64,000 bases of DNA from Hygrocybe punicea (lineage: Eukaryota; Basidiomycota; Agaricomycetes; Agaricales; Hygrophoraceae). This document shows positions 20,851 to 33,300 of this stretch, in pieces. Position 1 is the first letter of the stretch; each line of letters opens with the position of its first letter. Below the pieces are notes generated by a model, which saw nothing but the letters and a program-made list of their open reading frames with translations, was not told the origin of the DNA and made no database searches. The stretch lies in assembly GCA_963556145.1 (NCBI GenBank), contig OY744472.1, positions 310,001 through 374,000 on the forward strand, in the 5' to 3' direction. The position numbers were made by a program, and so were the translations under genes.

Positions 20851-23205
20851 CACCGTAGGAAGTAGAATCAATGATAAACAGTGACAAAATCACTGTTGAT
20901 CAGAGAAACAGTGAGCAAATCACTGAATCTGGCACTTGCCTGTTTTCAGTAACAATCACTCATAAATGAAATTCAGTGATGAAATTTTTTGTTGCTGTAA
21001 TTCAGTGAGACATTTTGTCATGTTGCTGAAAAACATTGTCTCAATTAGTTGCGCAATGAAAATGAGACACAAGAAGTTGATGCTACTGAAAATGAGACAT
21101 CAGTGTTAGTTCATGAGCTGAAAAAGAGACCCTCATCATCTTTGTCATTCTCACTGTCTACCTGCACAGTGCGCACGGACAAATCAACAGAATCAGTCAC
21201 GTGCTCTCGACACGTGACATACTCTTAGTGCTTTTTAGCAGCAAAACACAGCTTTGCACTCCATAGCTACTCTTCAGTAATTGTTAGGCTCACCTCTGAT
21301 GTCCCCGTCGCTTTGTTATACTTTCTACAACCAGTTGCGCCTCCTGGGCCGCACAGGCCATTTGTCACACAGTCATAGCCACGTCACACGTCGGACTCCC
21401 ATTGTATTTGGTTGATTCGACCCCCCCATTCTCATTGTTATATCCCAATTCACTGGGCAGTTGACTCCCCACCGATTCCCGTCGAAAAACGGACCCGATA
21501 GTCCCTCAAACGGCCTCAAATGACCACGTCCAACATGCAGCGCCATCCACGCGTCAAACATCAACAGGAGACCCGATAGATGATGGAAAACGTGTGCCAT
21601 GCAACGGGTGTTGCATGTGTACTCATAGGTACGCCCATCCCCGTCGTCCCCGCGGTTCCTGTGCAGGAAAATGCGTTCGCACCCACCAAACGGCATTTTC
21701 GACGCATCCCGACGCATCCCCCCTCGTTTCGCGCACCTGAATCGCCCCACGTTTGCGTCAGTGGACTCACCATTATCCCCAACAACAAGTCATGCCACAC
21801 CGCCATCATTTGCGCTAGAGCCGACCCCAAAAACACTCTTGCCGTCGCCTCCTTCATCCACCAACCCATTTTCAGCCGCGTCCACCCCCGTTTCGCCCTC
21901 GACTCGCCCGTCGACCCCCTCTACGCCCTCTCCGTCGTCCCTGGCAGCAAGTACCAACACGTCTCCAACGTCTGAGCCTGTGCAGTCCCGAAATGCTGCC
22001 TCCGTCGCCTCCGTCGCCCTTGTCACCTGCTCACTCTGTCACTCACAGCAACCTGAAAGCCACACGCCAACGCCAACGTCCAGCCACCCACGCCAGCACA
22101 TGCCAATGCAGCGAGTGGACCCACCTGCTGCTTGGTAACTTTTTTTTAAAGTCTTTCTTTCTTTTTTGTCCTGATTACCTATGCTCGAGGCCTTGCCTAC
22201 AGCAACACAACGAAGGACGAGGATGAGGGACAGCGACGAGGAACAATCCGAAGGGTCCACGATGGATGGCGACGGCGACGGTCGCAGAACAGTAAGGTTT
22301 TTTAAAATCTTTTTTAAAATCTTTCTTTCGTTTTTTCATCAGTGTTATTACCTATGCACCCCACACCCAAACCTACATCATCACAACGAAGGACGAGGAC
22401 CAGGGGCAAGGACGAGGAACAACACTGGGGGTCCACGACGGCGACGGCAGCAGGGGCAGCAACCGCGACAGTGGCAACGGCAATGCCAGGACAGCAGTGG
22501 TAATGGCAACGGGTCCCAGTGCCTTGCGTCGCCATGTTGTGCCCCAATTCTTGCCCCCTCACTTTGGCGAGATCCACGACACGCCCTCCCCTGGGGATTT
22601 TGACAATGCCCGACACCCCACCCCTCGTTTGTGTTGAAAGCGAGAGGCCAGGGGGTTGCAGTGCCTTATGGCGCCATGTTGTGCCCTCCAGTTTTTCAAT
22701 ATCCAAGATGCCCCCTCTCGGGCGGTTTTCAACCACCCCAACTTAAGGCGACCCCCCAGGCCTCCTGTGCGTTGAAAATAAGACAACAAGGGCTGCCAAT
22801 CCAATCCATCGTGTCGCCCAAACCCCCAGTTATTTATCCAGGACATGCCAATGGCGACGATGGCAAGCAGCAATGGCTTGAGAGCTGTATGTAATACTGT
22901 TGAATAACCAGTGCTATACGTGTATAAAATGAAGTGACTGTATGCATTGTAAATCATTGAGTGAGCTGGCGACAAATCAATGACCGAGGTGATTTATTAT
23001 CAGTAATACCTCTGTCTATATTATAGTGCTAAAATCGCTGTAATAAACTGATAAAACTAACTACTTTTCAGATGGAAAAAATGAGACCTTCAGTGATAAA
23101 AAAATCACTGAAATTTTCAGTGACTTCGCTATTAGACAATGACATGGCTTGATACTTTTGAGTGATTTCAGGCATTGTTTTTCATTGAAACTACTCCCTA
23201 CGGTG
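20851..23205. mobile_element. Non-autonomous DNA element with CACCGTAGG inverted ends (2.35 kb)
   Basis: Left end CACCGTAGGAAGTAG and right complement CACCGTAGGGAGTAG are followed on both sides by similar sequence (TCAATGANAAACARTG) and many subterminal CAGTGA/TCACTG motifs (20870-21110 and 22975-23180). The CAC start recalls CACTA-type (Plavaka) termini; no target duplication is evident. The interior is GC-rich with tandem duplications at 22135-22440 (about 165 bp) and 22515-22760 (about 140 bp) and only proline/serine-rich low-complexity ORFs. Superfamily is inference. Confidence 0.6.
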
Positions 23206-23369
23206 TACTACAGGGATAGCTCAATTTTTGTGTTCAAAGGAGCCATTGAATACTGTACTAATTTTTTTTTTTTTAAAAAAAGAAGAAAAGTCATTGTGAG
23301 AAAACCGGTGCTTAGATTGACTTGAAAATTGGTGTGGAACATCCTGAGATAACCCTAATTCATCTCCAA

Positions 23370-24245
23370 TACCGCCTTTTCTCCCACTGGCTTGCGCTTC
23401 TGCACACCGTAGCACAGGTCAAACGTGACGCGGCCAAAAGATGCGCAGTTTCGATATTCTGCAGGATGTTGAAAGACGGGGGCTTTAGAGAGCCGAAGTT
23501 GCTGGGTTTGATGGTGTTGGATGAGTCGAGCAAGACTGATAATGGCTAGTAAGAGAAGGAGGATTGATGGTAGAACGGTTTGTACTCACCATTATCAGGT
23601 TTGAGAACCCGATGCAAAATCTGCGCCCTCCTCTCCTTCACATCAGCATGAATTCCTAACCTGCTCCCTCTGCTCCCGATCCTACCATGTCCGTTTGGAT
23701 GGTGGCAATGTTGAAACACATGCGGAATCTGGAAGATATAACCCCAGATCGTATCCTCCGGCATGGGACAATTGTGCTTGAGAGTTTGGTGGATAACGGC
23801 AGAAGTCTCCGCCACCGCAGTATTCCATGATGATGCAGAGGATGCCAGCATCTCTGTGGATGTAACGGTTGTGATATCGAACAATACGGTCGTGGTCTAG
23901 GTCTTTCAGGATGCTGTTGGATATCACGGACTCGGTTAGTATTCACGGAATGAGATTATGGATTTAATGTACTTACACTTCGGCGACGGTCTGTTGTCTA
24001 TCTCGTTCGGACATACGCTTGAAGATGAGCTCTTTACTGGCGAATGCTCTGTCGTAGATGTAAGCATAGGCGTTTGAATAAGCGGGGGGTTCATAGAATG
24101 AGTAAGACGGCACTTACCATGATTTGCATCTAACTTTAAGGATGACACGGAAAGAGCCGTTGTCGATAATGTCTAGAGAATCGCATTGGTTCGAGGAAGG
24201 TAGCCGTGGTGGTTTCCGAGAAGATGAGAAGCCGAGGATTGAAGC
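23370..24245 (-). pseudogene. NIMA-like protein kinase relic
   Basis: Minus-strand fragments in kinase order: SLDIIDNGSFRVILKV (glycine loop, about 24175-24130), KELIFKRMSERDRQQTV (about 24030-23975), SILKDLDHDRIVRYHNRYI and CIIMEYCGGGD (about 23925-23810), KHNCPMPEDTIWGYIFQI (about 23780), RAQILHRVLKPDN (about 23620), then NTIKPSNFGSLK (about 23500). This matches the NIMA/Nek kinase N-lobe and catalytic loop. The catalytic loop has HRV instead of HRD, the magnesium loop NFG instead of DFG, and the glycine loop is eroded; the rest of the C-lobe is missing. Frameshifts occur between blocks. It lies almost exactly between two inverted-repeat elements. Confidence 0.82.
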
Positions 24246-24274
24246 AAGATGTAGACGGAGACGGGAAGAGAGAC

Positions 24275-26572
24275 ATCAGGAAAACACGGGTTTACTTAAT
24301 CTGACTTAATCGACTTAGTGGACTTAAACACACTTAACCATAAATTAAAAGAACTTAATTTTAACTAAGAATAAAAATTCAACTTTTATACTAGTATAAT
24401 GCTACTAGTAGTTGTAGTTAGTACTTGTGCTGGTTCTAGTGCTGGCGCTGGTGCCGTGCCGGTCTGTGTCCCTACTGTCATGCTGAGAAGTTGAAAAAAA
24501 AGTAAGTCCATACTTTACCTTTGTTTGGTCGATGTTCACTCTTGACCAATAACACCGCACCCGTGCCAGAACCACTACCAGTGCCTACGCCAGTACCAGC
24601 ATGGCTTAACGGAGGGCATCCCATAGGTAAAAACTCAACCCAAAGTTTCTTCCTCATTGACGTACTTTTAGGACAGTGAGGACAACAATAACGAGGGACC
24701 CCCATATAAGAGTGGACACCAACATTAGCTTGTGGCTCACCCATTTCAAGTCACTTTCCATACCAAGAGCCTTGGTAGAGTTGACGTTCTCATGAAGCTC
24801 TGGCCCTGGTGGGCAGGTAAGCATTTTAAAAAATATCTTTGTCGACTGATCATAGCAAAACATTGCTTCGGACACCCATTTTGCTGCAGGTGGTGCCTTC
24901 ACGTAGAACATGAACAAAGTCAACACCAAAGCGACAGTACACTGTCCCCTTGACACACACTGGATACCAACCTGGGTGACCCCAGCACTTAAGAAATTGG
25001 TACTTTTATTTTTATTTTTTCTCTGCAATGACAACGAGGTGGAGGACAAAGATGGTGAAGACAAGGATGGCAAGGCCAATGACCAGGATGGCCGGCATGG
25101 CGACGATGATTGCAACAGCGACAATAGGACAAGCATAACAGCATGGCCAGTACGGCGACAGGGACGATGAGCACTAACACTGATGAGCCCTTATAGAAAG
25201 CCCATGATCCAGAATATGCTGCCATGATGGACGTGCAGCCAAAGCCAAAAGGGAGGGGGAGAAAACCCGTTAAGTAATGTTTTTGATCCAAACTCTGGAA
25301 GCTCAACTTTTGACATGTGGAATAGTGACCAGATGTCATATCCCATGCAGCTCCGCCGGATTCCGACGAACTCCGCTCCGGACTTTTCCGCCGACTTATC
25401 TTATCTTATCTTATCTTATCTTCTCGCGTACGTTATTGTTCTTCTCTTGTTAATTACTATTCTTCCCCATCTCCGTTTACTCCGACCTCCTTTTCTCTTC
25501 CTCCCCTTTGTTTACTTGTCACCGTACATAGCAACCTTTTATCCCTTTTATTTTCTTCCGAACTCCGATCCTCTTTCCAGAGTTCATATTGTCTTCACGT
25601 CTCCAAGGACATGACAATTAGTTTACCAAGTATATAAACTAGAACTACAATGTCCTGTAACTCCGTTCAGAAAATCAACTTGAGTTCCTTATTTCTTACC
25701 CACTCTCAAACTTAAGACTTTCCCTTAAGCTCATTAATTATCTTAGTACTTAGTCCAGAACTCCGGACTAACTCCGCTCCGTCCACGTCTTCTCAATACG
25801 ACTTAAGGAAGTAGTGAACCTACTTGAAGAGTTGACGTCTCCGCTCCTCCGAAGAACTCCGATCCTTCCGGAGTTGCACGCCTCTAACACCAGAATGCTC
25901 GCCACCACAAATCTGAAAAGGAGGAAGACAAAGAATTACTCAAAGACAGCGAAATGGCAGCAGACGGTATCAACACCGCTTCGTGTTTCAAGACTCTCCT
26001 GGCTGTGCGTCCCATCCGCGCCAGTACCGGCATGACACACTGATGGCACCAGCACAGCACGCTGACGGTACCAGCATGGCACAGCGATGGCGCCAGCCGG
26101 CACTAGCACAAGCAATGGTGCCAGTTGCCACGTCAGTACCAGCGCGGCACCAACACCTACACCAGCTACCAGCAACAGTGCTATGGTTCGACGTGGTCTT
26201 CAAATGCACTGGCACAGAGCAAATGTCTATCCTCGTAAGCTCTTTTATTCACCAGTTCTCTGTGCAATCACTGGCATCAACTGATCATTTTTGTATCAGG
26301 CTGCTATTACGGGGGGCAAAGTGATACTAGTGGGCATGGGTTCTTGTAATATACTGCTTCCCCTCTCTGCTGTTGCCCTTCGAGTAGTAGTAGTAGTACC
26401 AATCATTTATTGAAACTAAAATTTTATAAAAATAACGGAATAAGTGAAATTAAGTAGATGGACCTTCTTAATTCCACTTAATCACTTAACTACCTAAAAC
26501 GCCTTAATTTATGAAATAAGTCGGATTAAGTCAAGATTAAGTCAGATTAAGTAAACCCTTGTTTTCCTGATG
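24275..26572. mobile_element. Inverted-repeat DNA element (2.3 kb) containing a solo LTR
   Basis: Left end CATCAGGAAAACACGGG and right complement CATCAGGAAAACAAGGG, both continuing GTTTACTTAATCTGACTTAA with further TTAAGT-rich subterminal sequence. No clear target duplication. The interior carries GGTACCAGC-type short repeats (24425-24610 and 26000-26180) and no transposase. ORFs on the minus strand at 24650-25140 lack recognisable domains. It is interrupted by the solo LTR at 25334-25889. Confidence 0.7.
25334..25889 (+). mobile_element. Solo LTR, 556 bp, target duplication CCAGA
   Basis: Begins TGTCATATCC and ends CCTCTAACA, with CCAGA at 25329-25333 and 25890-25894. Contains a TATATAAA box at 25631-25638 and repeated TCCG/CTCCG motifs, consistent with a promoter-bearing LTR in the plus orientation. 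No internal element remains, so it arose by LTR-LTR recombination or the element is solo by origin. Confidence 0.92.
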
Positions 26573-26731
26573 GAGCCAGTTGAATGATAATCGTGTGAGC
26601 CAGCGATATGTTAAAGGACCCCGACACCCGGTACGAACTCCAGGGTGTAAGGTAGGACGAACCGTAGTTGCTACATTATTAGTAGGGGTCGAGGTTGATT
26701 ATATTAATACTGTCTTTCTCACTCCGCGTCG

Positions 26732-28000
26732 ATGATGGACGATTCACGATCCTCGTCCGTTGGTTCCAGCTCTTCTGTATTGACCCTTGGAGACGATTTC
26801 ATGAAGATATATAGCTGCAGGGTCGGCACTCCTGAGCTAATCGAAGATGCCAAACAAGTTATCAGACAAAAAACTGTCGGCGCTAGCATTCCGCATCCTC
26901 ACCAGCGAGTCCGAACGGGCGTTCCAGTAGACAAGTTCCTACAAGCGATGTTACAGCATGCCGTTGAAGATTCCGGCAAACGATATGCGGCTTGTACAAT
27001 TCTTGCTACAAGGCACGGCGATCGGACACTCGAACAAGTCGCTTCGACGTGGCTGCATGACTTCATATTTCCAAGTGAGCTGTACAAGTCATGATGCATG
27101 ATGAGCAGCTTCGTCTAACTAGTTCAATGATAACTGAAGTGAAAACAGCAGCTGCCAAGCGTACTTGTACGCCTTCGGATTTAATAACCCCGACTTTTGA
27201 AAATTCGGTCGAAATCGTTGAACGTGCCTCGAGGACAAGTTCTTTGAAACAATCAGTCAGAGCCCTTGCTGGCAATGTTATTCAGGCTAATTATATTTGC
27301 GCCTCCAGCTTCGTGATCGCGAGGGTTACCGTTGCGCTGTGACTGGTGGTCTGGATCGTGTCTACCCTCGCGAGCCAGGTGCCCCCAAGGAGGGGCGGGT
27401 GTATACGGAGGCCGCTCACATTCTACTGTTCAGCTTGAATAATTTCAAGGATATCGACACCGTGAGTAACCATGAGTTTGTTCGTATATTATCCTCTCAC
27501 TCAAATTTAGGCTTCTGCTGCTATCACATGGGACATAATTAAGCACTGGGGATCGATTGACGCAGAACAGCTTGCGGGGGCTGGAATCAATGACGCATCC
27601 AATGCTATGCTACTCGACAGAAATACCCATGCGACATTTGGAGGCTTTGACTTTTGGTTTGAGAGCACGGCAAGTTTGCGTGGCTTCTGCGTCCTCTGTC
27701 CTGATAAGATTTTGGTAGGGCCAAGTTAACGAGTACGTTATATGTTGTTGCCAAGACGTGTACCTGGACATCGAGGGCAAAGTCATCACCTTTCGAGATC
27801 ACTCGAACAAAGGCATTGCTTTACCTAACCCTCGTTATCTCGCTCTCCATGCTGCCCTCGCCAAAGTCATTGATGTGAGTGGAGCTGGGGAGTATTTCGA
27901 GCGTGTTTGGGATAATGCTCAAAGGAATGGCGTTCTTTCCTCAGATGGTTCCAGTGATACAGCTGTGATGTTTAGTGCATTTTTCATGTCTGTACATTAG
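26732..28000 (+). CDS. HNH_2-domain nuclease-like protein
   Basis: Starts MMDDSRSSSVGSSSSVLTLG. Spliced blocks: 26732-27075 (N-terminal helical region), 27108-27280, 27297-27460 with RDREGYRCAVTGG and EAAHILLFSL, 27510-27715 with GINDASNAMLLDRNTHATFG, and 27755-28000 (DIEGKVITFRDHSN, ending FFMSVH). The CxxTG, A-A-H-I, N-x2-N and H-x2-F elements are those of the HNH_2 domain common in basidiomycete proteins of unknown role; the H, N, H metal-site residues are present. Introns are about 50 nt. No stop was seen inside exons, so it appears intact between transposon relics. Nucleic-acid substrate unknown. Confidence 0.78.
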
Positions 28001-28725
28001 CATCTTTTTGGCGTATTGAGGGGGAGGGGTTGATTGTAGACCCTGTAATAGAGGCATCAAAGTTTAATAATATCACTATTTCCCTGTTTTCAAGGACAAT
28101 GATAAGGTCTGCTCCTTGGGGGTTTCTTTTATCATTTCAGCAAACACTGCCTCCCCTGGTGAGCCCTTGCCAGCACAGGCTTCCAGTAGAGTAAGTCAAT
28201 GAGTTCCATCATAAGATGCATGAGTGCAAGAACGTCAACCAGGAGGGGTGTTGTTGGGGGGTCATGTGAAGGCACTGGTGGAATTTGATCTCAGCATTCA
28301 TGATGAGGAAAACATTGAGATGCTCCAATGTGCCATGGCTTTCAGTGACATAGAAGAACATTGGCAGGTTCCGAGTCCTAAATGAAATTTAGGCTTGGTC
28401 TTATGCAGACTGAGCCCCCCAAAAAATCTTGTCACGTCTATCATTGCGGCGTTTGCCGAGTTTGGTCCGCTTTGTACCGCGGATCTAACCGTTAGCAAGG
28501 TCAACGAAGCTAATATTTATGGAGTCGATTGGGTGATTTTTTTGGGTACTATGCAATATCCATTGAATGAAGCCTCTTTGCCTCTTTCCCTTCATCGCCA
28601 TATCCTACCCTCTGTTTAAGTGCTATTGGCTTGCTTTGAATTGTCATTTGTGTGAAGCGTTTTCTCAGTGCCTCCTGTTTTCTTTGAGTTTCCTAAAGTC
28701 TTATATAATACATAGTTAACATACC
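28001..28725. other. No supported gene
   Basis: Short ORFs on both strands only. No domain or repeat boundary recognised. Confidence 0.5.
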
Positions 28726-28729
28726 TGAG

Positions 28730-29435
28730 TGAAAGTGCTGTCGAGCAGTGCAATCAAGTGGAGGACCGTCAACATTTTGTAATTTTGGCCTTTGACAGGA
28801 ACAACCGTGAATGACAACTGGACCTCCACAATGTCCCCGATGCGAAATGTCTGTGGTTGTGTGTCTTTGTATCTTTAAGGTTTTGGGTTATTATTAATCA
28901 TTATTCCATGATATTCGGTTACCTTCTATCACCTTCCTTGTTGACATGGCAATTATAGTATCGTACAACATTTTCATTGCCATGTACGTAGTTCGACTTG
29001 GCCATTTCCTCAAGGACACCATGGGGGTCGATGGCCTCAGTGAATGGTATGTGCACCATCTGTGGTGCATCCCTCTTGGGTGTGAAGTAGCGATTGGATA
29101 TTTCAAGGGCATCGTGTCCCGAGTAAGTTGCCACACCCCATTTTTCAAGTTTTCCTTCGGGGATCTGGCGATAAAAGTGTGTATAGATTTCTTGCACTGA
29201 TTTCGTGGCCATGGTGAAATCTGTCATTCCGATGCCAGTAATTGAAATACCTTGTCTCAAGAATTTGTAGCGCGCTGGTTTTGTGCTGCTGTAATTGTGA
29301 GTTACGGTTAGGATTGCCAATATATCTTGTATTCACTCACTTCGGTTTCTCTGACAGTGGTGGCAGGTCTAATCCATTGTAGAGAGGGCAGCCTTTGTAG
29401 GTGCGGAATCTCAGTGTTTTTGCAAGTCTTGTCGA
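28730..29435 (-). pseudogene. Fragment of a conserved basidiomycete protein of unknown function
   Basis: Minus-strand blocks CPLYNGLDLPPLSEKPK (about 29390), then an exon 29295-28925 (KPARYKFLRQGISITGIG, YFTPKRDAPQMVHIPF, NYVHGNENVVRYYNC), then about 28870-28730 (FRIGDIVEVQLSFTVVPVKG, HLIALLDSTFTQ). Good coding character over about 230 codons with two short introns. The 5' end stops near 29440, where non-coding repeat-like sequence begins. I recall similar proteins in agaric genomes but cannot name a family. Confidence 0.5.
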
Positions 29436-29439
29436 TGGG

Positions 29440-30350
29440 GTAAAAACCCAAGAATCTCTTCTTGTTTGTAACTATGGACATAAGCCACTATATAGGTACT
29501 ATATAGTATCTATAACAAGAAACAAGGGGGAGAACTGGGAGAGGTGATTGGAAAGTGAGAAGAGTGAACTGAATGAATGTAGAATGAAGGAAAATGAGGG
29601 AAAACATGCCCAGGGAGATACCAGTCTCTACATCTCCAGGGAACTATAATAATGACTGCCCTCAGTCATAAACATGAAGATGACAAAGAAATAAGAGAAA
29701 AGGGTGGGAACGAGAGTGGGAGGGTAAAGTACTCAAATATAAAACTAAACAAAACCTCAATAGTCATCCAAGACATAAATCTCCAGCATCTCCAATCAAT
29801 GGGCCAGCTTAGCCACTGTCTGCTTGATAGCATGCAAAGTAATCAGAGTTTCATTGTTGGCAGCAAGGAACTGGGTAGACACGGGTTCAGGTGTTGAGGG
29901 TGCTGAGGGTGAAGCTACTCTAAAGAAACCTGTGAGAACCTGTGGAAGGTGATCGGGGGGTATCAGAGTTGAAGGTGGTGATGGCAATGGTGAGGCAAGA
30001 GGGAATGGGAGGTTATCGTCAAAGGCAGAAGATCAGTGGACAGGGTAGGACAAGGGCGAGGGCGATGTCCAGTGCAGGGGCAGTGTAGGGATGGCTGGGA
30101 ACGACAACGGGGACGCAGACGAGGGTGCAGGGACGTGGACGAGGGTGCAGGGACATGGACGAGGGTGTGGGGATGTGGATGTGGACGTGGATGTAGGCGT
30201 ATGGACTCGATTATGGGTGCGTGGGGTCAGGGAATGGGTTTGGGCGGCCGGTGGATGCAGGTTTGTGGTTGTAACCAACTGGGGGCTTCATTTCGGCTCA
30301 CGAATGGACTTGAGGGGCGTCGTGGGGATGGTCGAGGGTGGCTGTAGGAG
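29440..30350. other. Low-complexity and possible LTR-derived sequence
   Basis: 29450-29640 contains a TATATAGG/CTATATAGT palindromic patch and A/G-rich sequence. 29790-30280 reads proline/serine/threonine-rich on the minus strand with a short helical piece (LHAIKQTVAKLAHW) and a GGACGTGGA minisatellite (30125-30200). The transposase downstream of it ends abruptly near 30353. Probably an insertion, but no boundaries could be fixed. Confidence 0.4.
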
Positions 30351-30352
30351 AA

Positions 30353-33300
30353 CCATTATTTACCTTCCTGCATCCAATCGTTGTCCCCAGTATTATTCCT
30401 ATCTTTCATCCGCCAGATCCAGGGAAGCTTGTGACTCCTCTGGCCCACTCTATTCTCCTAAAGCACTGGCATATCACCACTCATCTTGATATCCTCCTGC
30501 CTCAGCACTTTGAAATGATCCAAAATGTCTGCACTCCCCCCTAGACTGACCAATGCTCAACGAGCCTGCCTGTAGCTGGTGGCATATTTGGAAACCTTTT
30601 GCTGGATGGCATGTATGTCGTCCCATGCTCAAGTCTTCTTCTTCTGACTGTTTGCTCCATGGACAGAGGTTCGAAAAATTACCATTTTCTCACCCAGTGT
30701 CATCCTCAAGTTTTCCAAACAGTCGTTTGCTTGCCCCACCCTGAGTTCCACCTCATGAGCAGCCAAATTTTCCAAACCCAGCCGAGCACATTCCTCGATT
30801 CCAAAGGTAGATGGCATTGTAAGTCAACAGTTTTCAGGCCATTCTGTGATGTTATCATCTTCTTCTTCATCTACCTCGCCCTCCTCATCCAAATCCATGA
30901 TCCAATCATCAGCATCTGATTCACAATTCACCAAATTACAATCATCCACTTGTTCACCCAGTATTCCGTGCATTTTTCCGTGGAACGAATTGATTTGAGA
31001 CTGAAGCCTATTTTGACGATCCTCCAGATTTGCCTTGTCTATGAAACTGCCCGTTTTTTGAACAGCACGCGAAGTTGTCTTCAGAGTATTCCTGTAAGGT
31101 AAACAAATGTCAAAGAGACGATTGATGAGAATGAGGATACATCCTACTGTGCTTGTTCTATGTTTATTCCTTCATTTAAAATGGTCACCCGACCAGCCAT
31201 TACATCTTTGGGGTTCCCTGTGGTCAGTCTCAACCTGATCTCGGCCTGTGATGGTGCTGGTAAAACATCATTACCGTGTCCAAATTACCCACACTTTATA
31301 AGACAAACCTTTCTCCATTCTGACGTCGAATACCCTCAAATAGTCACCACAGAAATCCATTGCCCTTGTTTCTTCTTCCTTCCACTGCGACAGCACTTGC
31401 TCATCAACAGTTTTGGAAAGCTCCTCAAAGGCTGCCTTCATTTCCTGCATTCCATCTACTGCTTTATCATACCTTTTCAACAAAGACCGAACTGTGGGAC
31501 GGCTATGGTGATGATTTGTATTGATGACATGCCTGTGAATCACATACCCATTCCTACCAACTTCTTCCAATTCGAACCCCTCATAAGATCATCCAGGATC
31601 TCACGTCGTTGGGATTTTGACATGAAACGAATAAAACTGGAAATCTTGTTGATGATAGCCCACAGCGTCTCCAGAATTTCACCATCCTGCTGACCAGCAC
31701 CACGAACGAAGTTGAGACTGAATAGGGCAAAACACTTGGCAACATGTGCACCAAGATGAAACTTGCCCACAGCCCCAATGATCTCGAGTGCCTCGGGGAG
31801 TGTGAGGTGGTCAGAATTGGAAACCCTTTTAGCAAAATTGATGAGCCAACTGCAGACGATATCATATTCCACCAGTGCTTCCTTGATACCACTGTGGCAC
31901 AGCCTATTGAGAGCATTGCATATCAAATAATCAACGTTCATGTGTCTGGTGCAGGCTGTTTAATAAATTTGTGACGATTCATAGCTCAAAACACATGACT
32001 GACTGTTCACCCTTCTGGAAGTCGACGACACTGTGCGGTACAAAGCAACCATGCTTTGCACAAGCACATGTACCAATTCCAGTAGCATATAAGTTATGCC
32101 GATTGGCATTGGCTTGGTTGACAGCCTTATGGTTCGAGCACTGTGATCTCTGATAATGGATCATTGATTTAGCATTCATGAAATTCACAATTTGATAAAT
32201 ACCTCTTTGGACTCCAGGGAAGCTGCCAGATGAGCACAATAAGGTGCATCCTCAACCATATAGCCTTGTCCATCAATAAGCCCAACGTCGTCATCAGGCT
32301 TCCGCATGTTAATCTGCTCAGCTTTGAAATTCCCGTCGACGACGATGCTGGGCCTGTAAAGCCACCTGTTTCCATGTTTGGTGAGGTACTACATGAAAAC
32401 TGATCAGAATGACCCACTGATGAGGTCTATCTGTCCAGTTCTGCGGAAGATTTATCCCCGGCTGGGGACATGCAGGGCAAAACAATGCCAGATCGCCATT
32501 ACCAGGCTCCCTCTCAGTATCATGCCCAAAGCCAAATCGTTTCTTGAGGTTCAAGTACCGCCACTGTCTTGAGACCCTCATTAGTTCACGATAATGATCC
32601 TGAACAACATAACTCAGTACTTTGTCCCGTATGGACTGTGTAACCAAAGAAGAAGTGTATCATGAACTGGCAATGTATCTGGAAATGCATTTGAAGACAG
32701 TCTCCTTAACTTGTTATAAAAGTTGTTTGCAGACATTTTGCACTCCATCGAATCAATGTAGAAATGATCCAGGAGCTGGAAAGTGAAGGCTGATGACGGC
32801 CGTTTTGCCATTGCAGGATACAAATGCATTCGAAGTAGTTGAATGTCTCGAGTAGGGGCATCTGGGCAGGAGCACCATCGGATTCGACGTCGGTAAATTC
32901 CATTCGTATGAGTGACAGTGAGGATATCCTCCTCAGTGTGAATACCCAATTCCAATTCCAAATTGTCCTCCTCATCCAGGCCAGACATTAAAATATCCCT
33001 CACAGATGTATCTTCGACAGATGGCTCCTGTCCATCATGTCTGTATGACGGACAATTGCCTCCACCATGGCCAAGACACATGACCAGGCCAATCGTATTA
33101 AGGTCATATTTTAAGAAACATTTGCCATTCCAGATCTCAATTCTGTGGAACGGATCATGCTTGTGTGTCTGCAAACAACAATGCTGGCAGAACGAAGGAC
33201 AACCATAGCAATCAGGGCAACGAATAGACATATCAGCCATGAGACATGTCTGGCACGTAACATTGGAAGGGGGGGCCTCAGATGATAAGAGTTCGGAGAG

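Noticed and set aside
21671..22138. 155-codon Pro/Ser/Thr-rich plus ORF
   Set aside because: Low-complexity, inside the non-autonomous inverted-repeat element, no domain or intron structure.
20851..23205. CACTA assignment with a target duplication
   Set aside because: Ends begin CAC but neither 2-bp nor 3-bp flanks match, so I kept only a general inverted-repeat call.
24654..25136. 160-codon minus ORF with hydrophobic stretches
   Set aside because: No domain recognised, located inside the inverted-repeat element, no homologous copy in the window.
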